Below, piece after piece: positions 52,766 through 64,000 of a DNA stretch of 64,000 nucleotides. Both the position numbers and the translations under genes were made by a program. This stretch comes from Kosakonia pseudosacchari (GTDB lineage Bacteria; Pseudomonadota; Gammaproteobacteria; Enterobacterales; Enterobacteriaceae): the NCBI RefSeq assembly GCF_900184035.1, contig NZ_FXWP01000019.1, positions 124,001 through 188,000 of the forward strand, read 5' to 3'. The notes under the pieces are model-generated. The model searched no databases and was not told where the DNA came from. It saw nothing but the letters and a program-made list of their open reading frames with translations. Numbering within the stretch: the stretch's first letter is position 1; each line of letters starts with the position of its first letter.

Positions 52766-53060
52766 GTTATTCCCCATAATCAATGAGCTGGACGCATGTC
52801 GCCCGTGTGTAAACCTTATACTAAAAAGATGACCAAAAGAAAAATGCCGCCATCTCAGGCCGCACAAATTGGGGAAAATAGTGAAAAAAGGCGCGGTGCG
52901 AAGTGTAAAAATCCGAGTCATAGAAGGGGCAGTGATTACGCCACAAAAAGGCATATCAACGTACTTAAAAGGTGCTGCAGCCCATTCCATTAAAACCAAA
53001 GACAATGGCAGAACCATGACCTGATGCTGATCGCATCCGCAAATCGTGGTTTTAAGTTAA
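52766..53060. other. yjeI-groL intergenic region
   Basis: About 295 bases between the yjeI start and the groL terminator. AGTATAAGG near 52815 on the minus strand is a possible -10 box for yjeI. K-12 carries yjeJ in this area; I see no remnant of it and no other gene, repeat or RNA that I recognise. Confidence 0.4.
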
Positions 53061-53092
53061 AAAAAAGAGCGGGCCGAAGCCCGCTCTTTTTG
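53061..53092 (-). terminator. Rho-independent terminator after groL
   Basis: AAAAAGAGCGGGC-CGAA-GCCCGCTCTTTTT, a strong hairpin flanked by A and T runs. Confidence 0.93.
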
Positions 53093-53136
53093 GTTGAACT
53101 CGCGCCAGGTTGCCCTGAACGCGCGTTCGGCAGCAA

Positions 53137-54795
<1,659 letters not shown>

Positions 54796-54827
54796 TTAAA
54801 TTCGTTCAGTTTCGTTCGCGCGCGCTG

Positions 54828-55259
<432 letters not shown>

Positions 55260-55362
55260 CTATCCGCGCATAAGCCACCATTGCTGACAGGGGCTGCGGC
55301 AGCCATCAGCCAAACTGATTGTGATACCATCGACGCTCCCGACGATAAGCAGACAAAAGACA

Positions 55363-56619
55363 ATGAGCGGATTAAAACAAGAGCTGGGGCTGGCTCAGGG
55401 CATTGGGTTACTTTCCACCTCCTTACTGGGCACCGGCGTGTTCGCCGTTCCGGCGCTGGCCGCACTGGCGGCGGGTAACAGCAGCCTGTGGGCATGGCCG
55501 TTACTGATTCTGCTCGTGTTCCCGGTCGCCATTGTTTTTGCCGCGCTGGGCCGCCACTTTCCCAGCGCGGGCGGTGTGGCATATTTCGTCGGGATGGCCT
55601 TCGGCGCGCGTCTTGAACGGGTAACGGGCTGGCTGTTTCTCTCAGTTATCCCGGTCGGATTGCCCGCCGCGCTGCACATTGCCGCGGGTTTCTGGCAAGG
55701 CATGTTTGGCTGGCAGGGGCCACAATTATTGATGACCGAGCTGGGTACGCTGGCGCTGATTTGGCTGCTGGGTACACGAGGCACAGGTTCCAGCGCGAAT
55801 CTGCAATCGATTATCGCCGGGCTGATCGTGGCGTTAATTGTGGCTATCTGGTGGCGCGGCGGCATTAGTTTCAACGATATTCCCTTTCCGCCGATCTCAC
55901 AGGTACCCGTTTCGGCGATGTCGGCCTCACTGGCAGTGATGTTCTGGTGTTTTGTTGGGCTTGAAGCCTTCGCCCATCTGGCCTCTGAATTCAAAAACCC
56001 CGAGCGGGATTTTCCTCGCGCACTGATGATTGGCCTGCTGCTGGCAGGCTCGGTTTACTGGGCGTGTACCGTGGTGGTGTTGCATTTCGATGCCTGGCGC
56101 GCCCAGGGGGCAGCGGCGTCGCTGCCGGTGATTGTCGTCGAGTTGTTTGGTAATCACGCGCTGTGGATTGCCTGCATTATTGGCTACCTGGCCTGTTTCG
56201 CCAGCCTGAATACCTATATCCAGAGTTTTGCCCGGCTGGTGTGGTCGCAGGCAGCGTACAAACCGGATAGCGCACTGGCGAAGCTCTCAAAACGCCAGTT
56301 GCCCTTGAATGCGCTAAACGCGGTAATCATCTGCTGCATGTTCTGCACGCTGGCGATTTACGCCTTCAACATTCATCTCGATACGCTGATCATCTACGCG
56401 AACGGCGTTTTCATCATGATTTATCTGCTGTGCATGCTGGCGGGCTGCCGCTTGTTGCAAGGGCGATTTAAGGCACTGGCGGTACTCGGCAGTGCGTTAT
56501 GTTTGCTGCTGTTGATCATTCCCGGCTGGAAGAGTCTTTACGCGGTTTTTATGCTGTTGGCATTGTGGCTGCTGCTGCCAAAACGGCGCACAACGTCGAT
56601 GCATTCCACTCAGCCATAA
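55363..56619 (+). CDS. yjeH: L-methionine/branched-chain amino acid exporter YjeH
   Basis: 418 residues, K-12 length, APC-superfamily with about twelve hydrophobic segments; the first has GIGLLSTSLLGTGVFAVPA. E. coli YjeH exports methionine and branched-chain amino acids. The ATG at 55363 (MSGLKQELGLAQG) is taken by alignment; the frame is open 14 codons upstream. Divergent from groS. Confidence 0.94.
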   Translation: MSGLKQELGLAQGIGLLSTSLLGTGVFAVPALAALAAGNSSLWAWPLLILLVFPVAIVFAALGRHFPSAGGVAYFVGMAFGARLERVTGWLFLSVIPVGLPAALHIAAGFWQGMFGWQGPQLLMTELGTLALIWLLGTRGTGSSANLQSIIAGLIVALIVAIWWRGGISFNDIPFPPISQVPVSAMSASLAVMFWCFVGLEAFAHLASEFKNPERDFPRALMIGLLLAGSVYWACTVVVLHFDAWRAQGAAASLPVIVVELFGNHALWIACIIGYLACFASLNTYIQSFARLVWSQAAYKPDSALAKLSKRQLPLNALNAVIICCMFCTLAIYAFNIHLDTLIIYANGVFIMIYLLCMLAGCRLLQGRFKALAVLGSALCLLLLIIPGWKSLYAVFMLLALWLLLPKRRTTSMHSTQP

Positions 56620-56624
56620 CATAA

Positions 56625-56647
56625 AAAGAAGCCCGGCATCACCGGGC
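56625..56647 (-). terminator. Rho-independent terminator of fxsA
   Basis: GCCCGG-TGATG-CCGGGC followed by TTCTTTTT on the minus strand, between the convergent yjeH and fxsA. Confidence 0.85.
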
Positions 56648-56655
56648 GTCAGAAA

Positions 56656-57126
56656 TTAGCGATCGTCTTTGTTATCCAGACGATCGCGCTGATCGTCTTT
56701 ACGTTGATATTCGCCTTCAAAGGTCTGCCCATCTGAACCGCCTGCGCCAAAGCCGCCGCCCGGCATCCGCGAAAAACGCAAATGCGGCATCAGTTTCAGC
56801 GTCAGGTGCTTTTGCACTGGCGGCAGCAGTAACAGCAGACCGAGGAAGTCGGTAAAGAACCCCGGCAGCACCAGCAGCAGGCCAGCGATAATCAGCGAAA
56901 CGCTTTTGATCATCTCCGCCGCCGGGCTTTCACCCGCCGCCATCTTTTGCTGCATCAGCAAGAAGTTCTTAAATCCCTGGTTGCGCACCAGCGACATGCC
57001 AATCACCGAGGTAAAGATCACCAGAATCAGTGTCATCAGTACGCCAAAAACATGCGCGACCTGAATAAAGATCGAGATCTCGATGTAAACGTATAAAAAG
57101 ATTGCAATAAACGGTATCCAGCGCAC
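56656..57126 (-). CDS. fxsA: FxsA membrane protein
   Basis: 156 residues (158 in K-12). An N-terminal membrane part with three or four hydrophobic segments (MRWIPFIAIFLYVYIEISI, VLMTLILVIFTSVIGMSLV, SLIIAGLLLVLPGFFTDFLG) and a charged cytoplasmic tail. In E. coli, overproduction of FxsA relieves F-plasmid-mediated exclusion of phage T7; its normal role is unknown. Divergent from aspA. Confidence 0.94.
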   Translation of the reverse strand: MRWIPFIAIFLYVYIEISIFIQVAHVFGVLMTLILVIFTSVIGMSLVRNQGFKNFLLMQQKMAAGESPAAEMIKSVSLIIAGLLLVLPGFFTDFLGLLLLLPPVQKHLTLKLMPHLRFSRMPGGGFGAGGSDGQTFEGEYQRKDDQRDRLDNKDDR

Positions 57127-57463
57127 TGGCTTCTCCTGTTAATGAACAGCCGCTCCAGAGCGTCTGTCGAAATGGGTTTGCAAATCGCATCCTGATCAGA
57201 TGGTGGCAAATGCGGAAAATTCAATTTCGCGGCGGTTGTAAATTTTTGTCTGTTACGAAGCGGTGACTTATTTCACATATTATTAATTATGATGCATTCA
57301 CTGGGATAATAAGTGATCCCGATTACGGCATTTCCTCTCCTTCAGCATATAATTTCAGTCATCCGGCCGATTAAGGGGATAATCGTCGGTCGAAAAAGAC
57401 ACATAACCACATTAATATTGTGTGTTTGGTGTATTCATTCGTAGCTTGAAAAAGAAGGTTCAC
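57127..57463. other. fxsA-aspA intergenic region
   Basis: 337 bases separating divergent genes. The AT-rich middle (57235-57350) contains the CRP site at 57262-57277 and presumably the aspA promoters, which I cannot place exactly. No open frame, RNA or repeat stands out. Confidence 0.5.
57262..57277. promoter_or_regulatory. CRP-type site upstream of aspA
   Basis: GGTGA-CTTATT-TCACA matches the CRP core with a single mismatch. aspA in E. coli is subject to catabolite control, which agrees. Confidence 0.55.
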
Positions 57464-58900
57464 ATGTTAAACAACATTCGTATCGAAGAAGACTTGTTAG
57501 GTACCAGGGAAGTGCCAGCGGATGCCTATTACGGCGTGCATACTCTGAGAGCGATTGAAAACTTTTATATCAGCAACAGCAAAATCAGCGACATTCCTGA
57601 GTTTGTCCGTGGCATGGTGATGGTGAAAAAGGCGGCAGCGCTGGCGAACAAAGAGCTGCAAACCATCCCGAAAAGTATCGCCAACGCTATCGTTGCCGCA
57701 TGTGATGAGGTCCTCAACAATGGCAAATGCATGGACCAGTTCCCGGTAGACGTCTATCAGGGCGGCGCGGGTACCTCCGTGAACATGAACACCAACGAAG
57801 TGCTGGCGAACATCGGTCTTGAGCTGATGGGCCATCAGAAAGGTGAATACCAGTTCCTTAACCCGAACGATCATGTCAATAAATGCCAGTCCACCAACGA
57901 CGCCTACCCGACAGGGTTCCGCATCGCGGTGTACGCCTCCATTGTCAAACTGGTTGATGCCATCAAACAGCTCGGCGAAGGCTTCGAAAACAAAGCTGTA
58001 GAGTTCAAGGATATCCTGAAAATGGGCCGCACCCAGTTGCAGGACGCGGTGCCAATGACCCTGGGTCAGGAGTTCCACGCTTTCAACGTGCTGCTGAATG
58101 AAGAAACCAAAAACCTGCTGCGTACCGCCGAACTGCTGCTGGAAGTGAACCTTGGCGCAACGGCAATCGGTACGCGTCTCAACACCCCGGACGGCTATCA
58201 GCAACTGGCCGTGCAAAAACTGGCGGAAGTGAGCAACCTGCCGGTCGTCCCGGCGGAAGACCTGATTGAAGCAACCTCCGATTGCGGCGCCTACGTGATG
58301 GTGCACAGTTCGCTGAAACGCCTGGCGGTGAAGCTGTCTAAAATCTGTAACGACTTGCGCCTGCTCTCTTCCGGGCCGCGCGCCGGGCTGAATGAAATCA
58401 ACCTGCCGGAGTTGCAGGCGGGTTCGTCCATCATGCCAGCGAAAGTGAACCCGGTGGTTCCGGAAGTGGTGAACCAGGTGTGCTTTAAAGTGATCGGCAA
58501 CGACACCACCGTCACCATGGCGTCCGAAGCGGGTCAGTTGCAGTTGAACGTGATGGAGCCGGTTATTGGCCAGGCGATGTTTGAGTCGGTGCATATCCTG
58601 ACCAACGCCTGCTACAACCTGCTGGAAAAATGCATCAACGGCATTACCGCCAACAAAGCCGTATGTGAAGGCTACGTCTATAACTCCATTGGCATCGTCA
58701 CCTACCTCAACCCGTTCATCGGCCACCACAACGGCGACATCGTTGGCAAGATTTGCGCCGAAACCGGTAAGAGCGTGCGTGAAGTGGTGCTGGAGCGCGG
58801 CCTGCTGACGGAAGCGGAGCTGGACGACATCTTCTCTGCGCAAAACCTGATGCACCCGGCTTATAAAGCGAAGCGTTATACCGATGAAAGCGAACAGTAA
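57464..58900 (+). CDS. aspA: Aspartate ammonia-lyase (aspartase)
   Basis: 478 residues, K-12 length. The fumarase/aspartase signature [11 protein letters not shown] (near 318-328) and [17 protein letters not shown] are intact. It deaminates aspartate to fumarate and ammonia. The ATG at 57464 ([15 protein letters not shown]) is preceded by GAAGG. With dcuA and frdABCD in the same window it feeds fumarate respiration. Residues around 205-240 differ more from K-12 than the rest. Confidence 0.97.
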   Translation: MLNNIRIEEDLLGTREVPADAYYGVHTLRAIENFYISNSKISDIPEFVRGMVMVKKAAALANKELQTIPKSIANAIVAACDEVLNNGKCMDQFPVDVYQGGAGTSVNMNTNEVLANIGLELMGHQKGEYQFLNPNDHVNKCQSTNDAYPTGFRIAVYASIVKLVDAIKQLGEGFENKAVEFKDILKMGRTQLQDAVPMTLGQEFHAFNVLLNEETKNLLRTAELLLEVNLGATAIGTRLNTPDGYQQLAVQKLAEVSNLPVVPAEDLIEATSDCGAYVMVHSSLKRLAVKLSKICNDLRLLSSGPRAGLNEINLPELQAGSSIMPAKVNPVVPEVVNQVCFKVIGNDTTVTMASEAGQLQLNVMEPVIGQAMFESVHILTNACYNLLEKCINGITANKAVCEGYVYNSIGIVTYLNPFIGHHNGDIVGKICAETGKSVREVVLERGLLTEAELDDIFSAQNLMHPAYKAKRYTDESEQ

Positions 58901-58918
58901 TTCCGACGGTTAGAAAGA

Positions 58919-58950
58919 CAAAAGGCACGTCCTGAGTGACGTGCCTTTTT
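58919..58950 (+). terminator. Rho-independent terminator after aspA
   Basis: AAAAGGCACGTC-CTGAGT-GACGTGCCTTTTT lies between aspA and dcuA; some transcripts may read through into dcuA. Confidence 0.9.
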
Positions 58951-59012
58951 CTTTTGGATGGTTACTAAAATATAACAATTCGATATCACTTAGTTAAACA
59001 AGGAAGCCAACT

Positions 59013-60314
59013 ATGTTTGCTGCAGAGCTTGTCCTCGTCCTGATTGCTATCTACCTTGGCGCCAGATTAGGCAGCATCGGCATTGGTTTTGCCGGTGGCC
59101 TTGGTGTACTGGTTCTCACCCTGTTCTTTCAAATCAAACCAGGGGCGATCCCCTTCGATGTCATAGAAATTATTATGGCGGTCATCGCCGCTATCGCCGC
59201 CATGCAGGTAGCGGGTGGTATGGATTACCTGGTGAGCCTGGCGGAAAAAATGCTGCGCCGCCATCCGAAGTACATCACCTTTCTCGCACCGCTGGTCACC
59301 TGGTTTATGACCATTCTCGCCGGTACCGGACACACCGCGTTTTCCACGCTACCGGTGATCACCGAAGTGGCGAAAGAGCAAGGTATTCGCCCGTCGCGTC
59401 CGTTGTCGATTGCTGTCGTCGCCTCGCAGATCGCCATCACCGCCTCGCCCATCTCCGCTGCGGTAGTCTTTTTTGCTGGCATCCTTGAGCCGCTTGGCGT
59501 CAGCTACCTGACGCTGCTGGCGATCTGTATTCCGGTAACGCTGATTGCCGTCATGTTGACGGCGGTGGTCTGTAACTTCCTCGGCTGCGAGCTGAAAGAT
59601 GATCCGGTCTATAAGGAGCGCCTGGCAAAAGGCGAAGTGAAGTTGCGCGGCAGTCAGGTTTTTGAATTAAAACCTCATGCTAAACGTTCAGTGCTGCTGT
59701 TCCTGATTGGTATTGTCGCCGTGATGCTTTACGCCACCGCCATCAGCCCGACCGTTGGATTAATCACCAACCCGGTGCTGCCGCGTAACGAAGCGATTGT
59801 GGTGTTTATGCTGACCATCGCCACGCTGATTTGCCTGACCTGCAAAATCGACACTGGCGAAATCCTGAATGCCAATACCTTCAAATCCGGTATGAGCGCC
59901 TGTATTTGTGTGCTCGGCGTGGCGTGGCTCGGTGACACCTTCGTTAAGCATCATATTGAAGATATCCAGATGGTGGCGGGCGATCTGCTGCACAGTTATC
60001 CGTGGCTGCTGGCGGTAGTGCTGTTCTTCGCCGCCACGCTGCTGTATTCACAAGCCGCGACCACCAAAGCGCTGATGCCTGCCGCGCTGCTGCTCGGCGT
60101 CACCCCGCTGACGGCAATTGCGTCGTTTGCCGCCGTTTCCGCGCTGTTTGTACTGCCAACTTACCCAACCCTGCTGGCGGCAGTGGAGATGGATGACACC
60201 GGTTCAACGCGCATCGGCAAGTTTGTCTTTAACCATGCGTTCCTCGTTCCCGGCGTGATCGCCATCGCCCTGTGCGTCATACTGGGCTTTATCTTCGGCG
60301 GTATCTTGTTGTAA
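59013..60314 (+). CDS. dcuA: Anaerobic C4-dicarboxylate transporter DcuA
   Basis: 433 residues, K-12 length, about ten to twelve membrane segments (MFAAELVLVLIAIYLGARLG; GTGHTAFSTLPVITEVAKEQ; SQIAITASPISAAVVFF). DcuA takes up aspartate and exchanges C4-dicarboxylates such as fumarate and succinate. It follows aspA by 112 bases including a terminator. The ribosome site is CAAGGAAG. Confidence 0.97.
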   Translation: MFAAELVLVLIAIYLGARLGSIGIGFAGGLGVLVLTLFFQIKPGAIPFDVIEIIMAVIAAIAAMQVAGGMDYLVSLAEKMLRRHPKYITFLAPLVTWFMTILAGTGHTAFSTLPVITEVAKEQGIRPSRPLSIAVVASQIAITASPISAAVVFFAGILEPLGVSYLTLLAICIPVTLIAVMLTAVVCNFLGCELKDDPVYKERLAKGEVKLRGSQVFELKPHAKRSVLLFLIGIVAVMLYATAISPTVGLITNPVLPRNEAIVVFMLTIATLICLTCKIDTGEILNANTFKSGMSACICVLGVAWLGDTFVKHHIEDIQMVAGDLLHSYPWLLAVVLFFAATLLYSQAATTKALMPAALLLGVTPLTAIASFAAVSALFVLPTYPTLLAAVEMDDTGSTRIGKFVFNHAFLVPGVIAIALCVILGFIFGGILL

Positions 60315-60398
60315 AGGTCTTAAAATCGGGTCGCCCGGCGGCCCGATCCTCTCACTTCGCGTGGTATAGTCGTTGCTTTCGCGCTTACGAGGTTGACG

Positions 60399-60722
60399 AT
60401 GAACACGCCTGACGCCGTTGTTGTACTCTGCACCGCCCCGGATGAAGCCACCGCCCAGGATCTGGCGGCCAAAGTGCTGGCAGATAAACTCGCTGCCTGT
60501 GTCACTATTTTGCCGGGCGCGACTTCGCTCTATTACTGGGAAGGCAAACTCGAACAAGAGTATGAAGTGCAACTGCTGCTCAAAACCGACGTCGCACATC
60601 TGGAAGACCTCTTCGCCAGCATCAAAGCGCACCATCCTTACCAGACCCCGGAATTACTGGCTTTACCCGTCACTCACGGAGATTACGATTACCTCACATG
60701 GCTCAACGCATCTTTACGCTGA
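60399..60722 (+). CDS. cutA: Divalent-cation tolerance protein CutA
   Basis: 107 residues (112 in K-12, with a shorter N-terminus here). The trimeric PII-like fold is recognised by [40 protein letters not shown] and [13 protein letters not shown]. The biochemical role is unclear; copper binding has been proposed. The ATG at 60399 has GAGG at good spacing; a TTG two codons upstream is an alternative. Its end overlaps dsbD by 25 bases. Confidence 0.95.
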   Translation: MNTPDAVVVLCTAPDEATAQDLAAKVLADKLAACVTILPGATSLYYWEGKLEQEYEVQLLLKTDVAHLEDLFASIKAHHPYQTPELLALPVTHGDYDYLTWLNASLR

Positions 60723-62398
60723 TCCTGCTGCTGTGCAGCACAACCGCCTTTGCGGGCTTATTCGACGCGCCCGGTCGCTCCAGTTTTGTGCCCGCCGACC
60801 AGGCGTTTACCTTTGATTTTCAGCAGCATCAGCATGATTTAACGCTCAACTGGCAGGTGAAAGAGGGTTACTACCTTTATCGCCAGCAAATTCGCGTCAC
60901 CCCGGCGCAAGCAACCCTTGGCGCGTTAACGCTGCCAAAAGGGGAGATGCATGAAGACGAGTTCTACGGCAAAACGGAAATCTACCGCCAGCGCCTGAAC
61001 CTGCCGCTCGATATCCACGCGGCGGCAAAAGGCGCGACGCTGACCGTCACTTACCAGGGCTGCGCCGATGCCGGGTTCTGTTACCCGCCGGAAACCAAAG
61101 TGGTGCCGCTGATGGAAGTCGCGGCGGCAACGACACAGGCACCGGTAAATGCACCGCCAGCCGCAACGCAGGAAACCACCGCAAACCAGCTTCCCTTCTC
61201 TGCACTGTGGGCGCTGTTGATCGGTATTGGTATCGCGTTTACGCCGTGTGTGCTGCCAATGTACCCGCTGATTTCCGGCATTGTGCTTGGCGGCAAACAG
61301 CGCCTTGCCACGCCGCGCGCGCTGCTGCTGGCGTTTGTCTACGTGCAAGGGATGGCGCTCACTTATACGGCGCTGGGGCTGGTAGTCGCAGCGGCGGGTT
61401 TATCATTCCAGGCGGCGCTGCAACACCCGTACGTGCTGGTTGGCTTGTCGGCGCTGTTCACGCTGCTGGCGCTGTCGATGTTCGGCCTGTTTACCTTACA
61501 GCTTCCTTCTGCGCTGCAAACCCGCTTAACCCTGTGGAGCAATCGCCAGCAGGGTGGCTCCGTGGGCGGGGTGTTTGCCATGGGCGCGATAGCCGGGCTG
61601 ATTTGTTCGCCCTGCACCACCGCGCCGTTAAGCGCCATTCTGCTCTATATTGCGCAAAGCGGTAATCTGTGGCTCGGCGGCGGCACGCTCTATCTTTACG
61701 CACTCGGCATGGGCCTGCCGCTGATCCTCGTGACCGTCTTTGGCAACCGGCTGCTGCCAAAAAGCGGGCCGTGGATGGAACAGGTCAAAACCGCTTTTGG
61801 CTTTGTGATCCTCGCCCTGCCCGTCTTTCTGCTGGAGCGCGTACTCGGTGACGCGTGGGGGCTGCGGCTGTGGTCACTGCTCGGCGTGGCATTTTTCGGC
61901 TGGGCGTTTATCACCAGCCTTGGCGCGAAGCGGAGATTTGTTCGCGTGCTGCAAATCGCACTGCTCGGCGCGGCGCTGGTTTGCGCACGTCCGTTACAGG
62001 ATTGGGCGTTTGGCGTCTCCACCGCGCAAACGCACTCGCCGCTGGCGTTCACGTCCATTTCGACCGTCGACGATCTGAACCAGGCGCTGGCGCAGGCTAA
62101 TGGTCGGCCGGTCATGTTAGATCTCTACGCCGACTGGTGCGTGGCCTGTAAAGAGTTTGAGAAGTACACCTTTAGCGACGCCCGTGTGCAGGCGGCGCTG
62201 AAAGATACCGTGTTATTGCAGGCCAACGTAACGGCCAACAACGCGCAGGACGCCGCGCTGCTGCGCCAGCTCAATGTGCTGGGTCTGCCAACGATTCTGT
62301 TTTTCGACGCGCAAGGCCATGAGCAACCGGCTGCCCGGGTGACCGGGTTTATGGACGCCGCCGCGTTCGCCGCGCATTTGCGCAATCGCGCCCCGTAA
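60698..62398 (+). CDS. dsbD: Thiol:disulphide interchange protein DsbD
   Basis: 566 residues (565 in K-12). Signal peptide 1-19 (cleavage after AFA), periplasmic alpha domain with CADAGFC, eight-helix membrane domain with [13 protein letters not shown] and [12 protein letters not shown] bearing the two redox cysteines, and the C-terminal thioredoxin-like gamma domain with WCVAC. It carries electrons from cytoplasmic thioredoxin to periplasmic DsbC, DsbG and CcmG. The ATG lies within cutA, implying coupled translation. Confidence 0.97.
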   Translation: MAQRIFTLILLLCSTTAFAGLFDAPGRSSFVPADQAFTFDFQQHQHDLTLNWQVKEGYYLYRQQIRVTPAQATLGALTLPKGEMHEDEFYGKTEIYRQRLNLPLDIHAAAKGATLTVTYQGCADAGFCYPPETKVVPLMEVAAATTQAPVNAPPAATQETTANQLPFSALWALLIGIGIAFTPCVLPMYPLISGIVLGGKQRLATPRALLLAFVYVQGMALTYTALGLVVAAAGLSFQAALQHPYVLVGLSALFTLLALSMFGLFTLQLPSALQTRLTLWSNRQQGGSVGGVFAMGAIAGLICSPCTTAPLSAILLYIAQSGNLWLGGGTLYLYALGMGLPLILVTVFGNRLLPKSGPWMEQVKTAFGFVILALPVFLLERVLGDAWGLRLWSLLGVAFFGWAFITSLGAKRRFVRVLQIALLGAALVCARPLQDWAFGVSTAQTHSPLAFTSISTVDDLNQALAQANGRPVMLDLYADWCVACKEFEKYTFSDARVQAALKDTVLLQANVTANNAQDAALLRQLNVLGLPTILFFDAQGHEQPAARVTGFMDAAAFAAHLRNRAP

Positions 62399-62445
62399 AC
62401 AACACTTGGTGGGGGAATGAGCTTCAGATAACGGAGGATATCACC

Positions 62446-63021
62446 GTGCAACGCGAAGACGTTTTGAGTCAAACTTTGCAATTACTTGAATTAAGAGGGA
62501 TTGCGGACACCACTCTTGAAATGGTTGCCGAGCGCATCGACTATCCCATCGATGAGTTCCGCCGTTTCTGGCCAGACAAAGAGGCGCTACTGTATGACGC
62601 GCTACGTTATCTCAGCCAGCAGGTGGATGTCTGGCGCAGGCAACTGCTGTTAGACGAAACGCTCAGCAATGAGCAAAAACTGCTGGCGCGCTACGGCGCG
62701 CTCACGGAGTGCGTGAGCAATAACCGCTATCCGGGTTGCTTGTTTATTGCCGCCTGCACCTTCTTCCCGGACCCGGCGCACCCCATCCATCAACTGGCGG
62801 CTCAACAAAAGCGTGACGCCCATGACTTCTCGCATCAACTGCTGACGCAGCTTGAAGTGGACGATCCGGCGATGGTGGCGAAACAGATGGAACTGGTGCT
62901 GGAAGGTTGCCTGAGCCGGATGATGGTTAACCGCAGCCAGGCCGATGTCGACACCGCCCAGCGGCTGGCGGAAGATATTTTGCGTTTTGCCCGCTGCCGC
63001 CAGGGCGGCGCACTGACCTAA
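62446..63021 (+). CDS. yjdC: TetR-type regulator YjdC
   Basis: 191 residues, K-12 length. The N-terminal TetR-like helix-turn-helix ([20 protein letters not shown] through [18 protein letters not shown]) is followed by an all-helical ligand domain ([15 protein letters not shown]). Targets are unknown. The start is GTG at 62446 with GGAGGATATC upstream. It ends over the LysE gene end (4 bases). Confidence 0.92.
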   Translation: MQREDVLSQTLQLLELRGIADTTLEMVAERIDYPIDEFRRFWPDKEALLYDALRYLSQQVDVWRRQLLLDETLSNEQKLLARYGALTECVSNNRYPGCLFIAACTFFPDPAHPIHQLAAQQKRDAHDFSHQLLTQLEVDDPAMVAKQMELVLEGCLSRMMVNRSQADVDTAQRLAEDILRFARCRQGGALT

Positions 63022-63623
63022 GCGCCCAGAAATCCCGCCCAGGCGGAGAACAACAGGCACAGTGCCATCACTCGCTGAAACCAGAGCAGCGATGTGGTGG
63101 TGCGAAACAGCCGGTTGACCGCCTTGCCGAGCAGCGTCCACGCGCTCAGGCACAGCAGTGAAATCAGCAAAAACCACAGCGACAGTAACGACACCTCGCG
63201 CAACGGATGCGTGCCGTGTGGGGCAAAGAGGCTTACCACCGCCAGCGCCATCATCCAGGTTTTCGGGTTTATCAATTGCAACAACGCCGCCGCACGGCCG
63301 CTAAACGGTCGCTGCGCTTCGCCCTGCAAATCGGCGGCGGGCGCGGTAAATAATTGCCAGCTCAGCCAGCTTAACCACAATGCGCCCGCCCAGCTCATCA
63401 CCTCACGCACCAGCGGATAGCTGCGCAGCACTTCGCCCGCTCCCGCACCGGAAATAAATACAATCAGGCTGGCCGCCACGCAGGCGCTCACCACCGCAGG
63501 CAACGTCGCTTTGATGCCAAAGCGCTGGCTGCTGGTCAGGATCAAAATGTTGGTTGGGCCAGGGGTTATCGACGCCACAAAGGCGAAGAGTAAAAACGGC
63601 AGATAGCTATAAAACAGGTTCAC
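63018..63623 (-). CDS. LysE/RhtB-family amino acid exporter
   Basis: 201 residues with about six hydrophobic segments. The N-terminal motif [20 protein letters not shown] and the [13 protein letters not shown] segment are diagnostic of LysE/RhtB exporters (close to the cysteine/O-acetylserine exporter type). Substrate not determinable. The start is GTG at 63623, behind AAGGAGCC. It lies 38 bases after the AraC-type gene, which may be co-transcribed or regulate it. Confidence 0.85.
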   Translation of the reverse strand: MNLFYSYLPFLLFAFVASITPGPTNILILTSSQRFGIKATLPAVVSACVAASLIVFISGAGAGEVLRSYPLVREVMSWAGALWLSWLSWQLFTAPAADLQGEAQRPFSGRAAALLQLINPKTWMMALAVVSLFAPHGTHPLREVSLLSLWFLLISLLCLSAWTLLGKAVNRLFRTTTSLLWFQRVMALCLLFSAWAGFLGA

Positions 63624-63661
63624 AGGCAGGCTCCTTATTTAATGAGCCTTAGACTGTCGCG

Positions 63662-64000
63662 TTATTTGCTGTCGTCGTCTGGAAGATTTGTGCACAGCCT
63701 GCGGTAGTGCGCGGGCGAAAGGCGATACGCGCGCTGGAACCAGCGTCCAAGATGGCTTTGATCGGCAAACCCCAGCGCGGCGGCGACATCGGCTGGCGTC
63801 TCCCCTTTCGCCAGTTGCGAACGTGCGGTGGCCAGCCGCAGTTGGATCAGCCAGGCGTGCGGACTTAAGTGAAACTCGCGTTTAAAGCAGCGTGTCAGCG
63901 TAAAACGATCGGTTCCCGTTTCCCGCGCCAGATCCGAAAGTCCAACGTTATCGCCAATGTGCGCATGCAGATAATCACGCGCACGGTGTGCAATGGCTGT
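63662..64000 (-). CDS. AraC-family regulator, C-terminal part
   Basis: 113 residues are visible; the 5' part is beyond the right edge. Both helix-turn-helix motifs of the AraC DNA-binding domain are seen: HIGDNVGLSDLARETGTDRF with TLTRCFKREF, then ETPADVAAALGFADQSHLGR with WFQRAYRLSPAHYRR. AraC genes next to LysE exporters often control them. The effector domain is not in the window. Confidence 0.85.
   Translation of the reverse strand, partial: TAIAHRARDYLHAHIGDNVGLSDLARETGTDRFTLTRCFKREFHLSPHAWLIQLRLATARSQLAKGETPADVAAALGFADQSHLGRWFQRAYRLSPAHYRRLCTNLPDDDSK

Noticed and set aside
52766-53017. An 84-codon N-terminal extension of yjfI-like lipoprotein frame (yjeI) upstream of its ATG
   Set aside because: The lipobox must be near the N-terminus, and the ATG at 52765 has a good ribosome site and gives the K-12 length.
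57497-58855. A 452-codon open frame antisense to aspA
   Set aside because: The opposite strand encodes full-length aspartase with intact motifs; the antisense frame is His/Val/Gln-rich, a usual by-product of GC-rich codon use, and resembles no family.

Overview
This window is a stretch of core chromosome from a motile member of the Enterobacteriaceae. Nearly every gene has a recognisable E. coli K-12 counterpart, and the order matches the 94-95 minute region of K-12 (cycA to yjdC) read in the opposite direction. Protein similarity is very high for housekeeping genes (ribosomal proteins, GroEL, PurA, Hfq), while codon use and several inserted genes are not those of E. coli. A genus such as Kosakonia, Enterobacter or a relative is plausible, but that is inference. 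I see no prophage, insertion sequence, CRISPR array or recognisable defence island.

Layout. 1-5300: start of cycA, fklB, ytfB, a DMT exporter, an ERIC repeat, then the rpsF-priB-rpsR-rplI ribosomal operon with its S6:S18 leader, and yjfY. 5400-17600: an MFS gene where K-12 has the ascorbate (ula) genes, yjfP, bsmA, yjfN, a Cache-domain chemoreceptor, aidB, an MHS-family transporter, and the membrane-stress operon yjfI-J-K-L-M-C. 17600-33700: rlmB, rnr, nsrR, purA, yjeT, hflC, hflK, hflX, hfq, miaA, mutL, amiB, tsaE and nnr, all on the minus strand. 33700-42900: queG, a cluster of DnaA boxes with an IHF-like site that corresponds in position to datA, three tRNA-Gly genes, orn, rsgA, psd, mscM and epmA. 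43000-50400: frdABCD behind an FNR-type promoter, blc, gdx with a guanidine-II riboswitch, a LuxR-type regulator, ecnB, ecnA, efp and epmB. 50400-64000: a second chemoreceptor with a very good sigma-28 promoter and a CRP box, yjeI, groL-groS with a sigma-32 promoter, yjeH, fxsA, aspA, dcuA, cutA, dsbD, yjdC, a LysE exporter and part of an AraC regulator.

Genes that work together: EF-P with its lysylation enzymes EpmA and EpmB; aspartase, DcuA and fumarate reductase (aspartate to fumarate to succinate under anaerobiosis); HflK/HflC; RNA decay and modification (Rnr, Orn, RlmB, MiaA, TsaE, QueG, Hfq); and the PspA-like YjfJ operon. Differences from K-12 (no ampC between frdD and blc, no ula genes, inserted chemoreceptors, transporters and a LuxR regulator) mark the accessory points in an otherwise conserved backbone. 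The most interesting items are the compact datA-like locus, the yjfIJKLMC operon, the regulatory sites at the chemoreceptors and the uncharacterised LuxR-type regulator.
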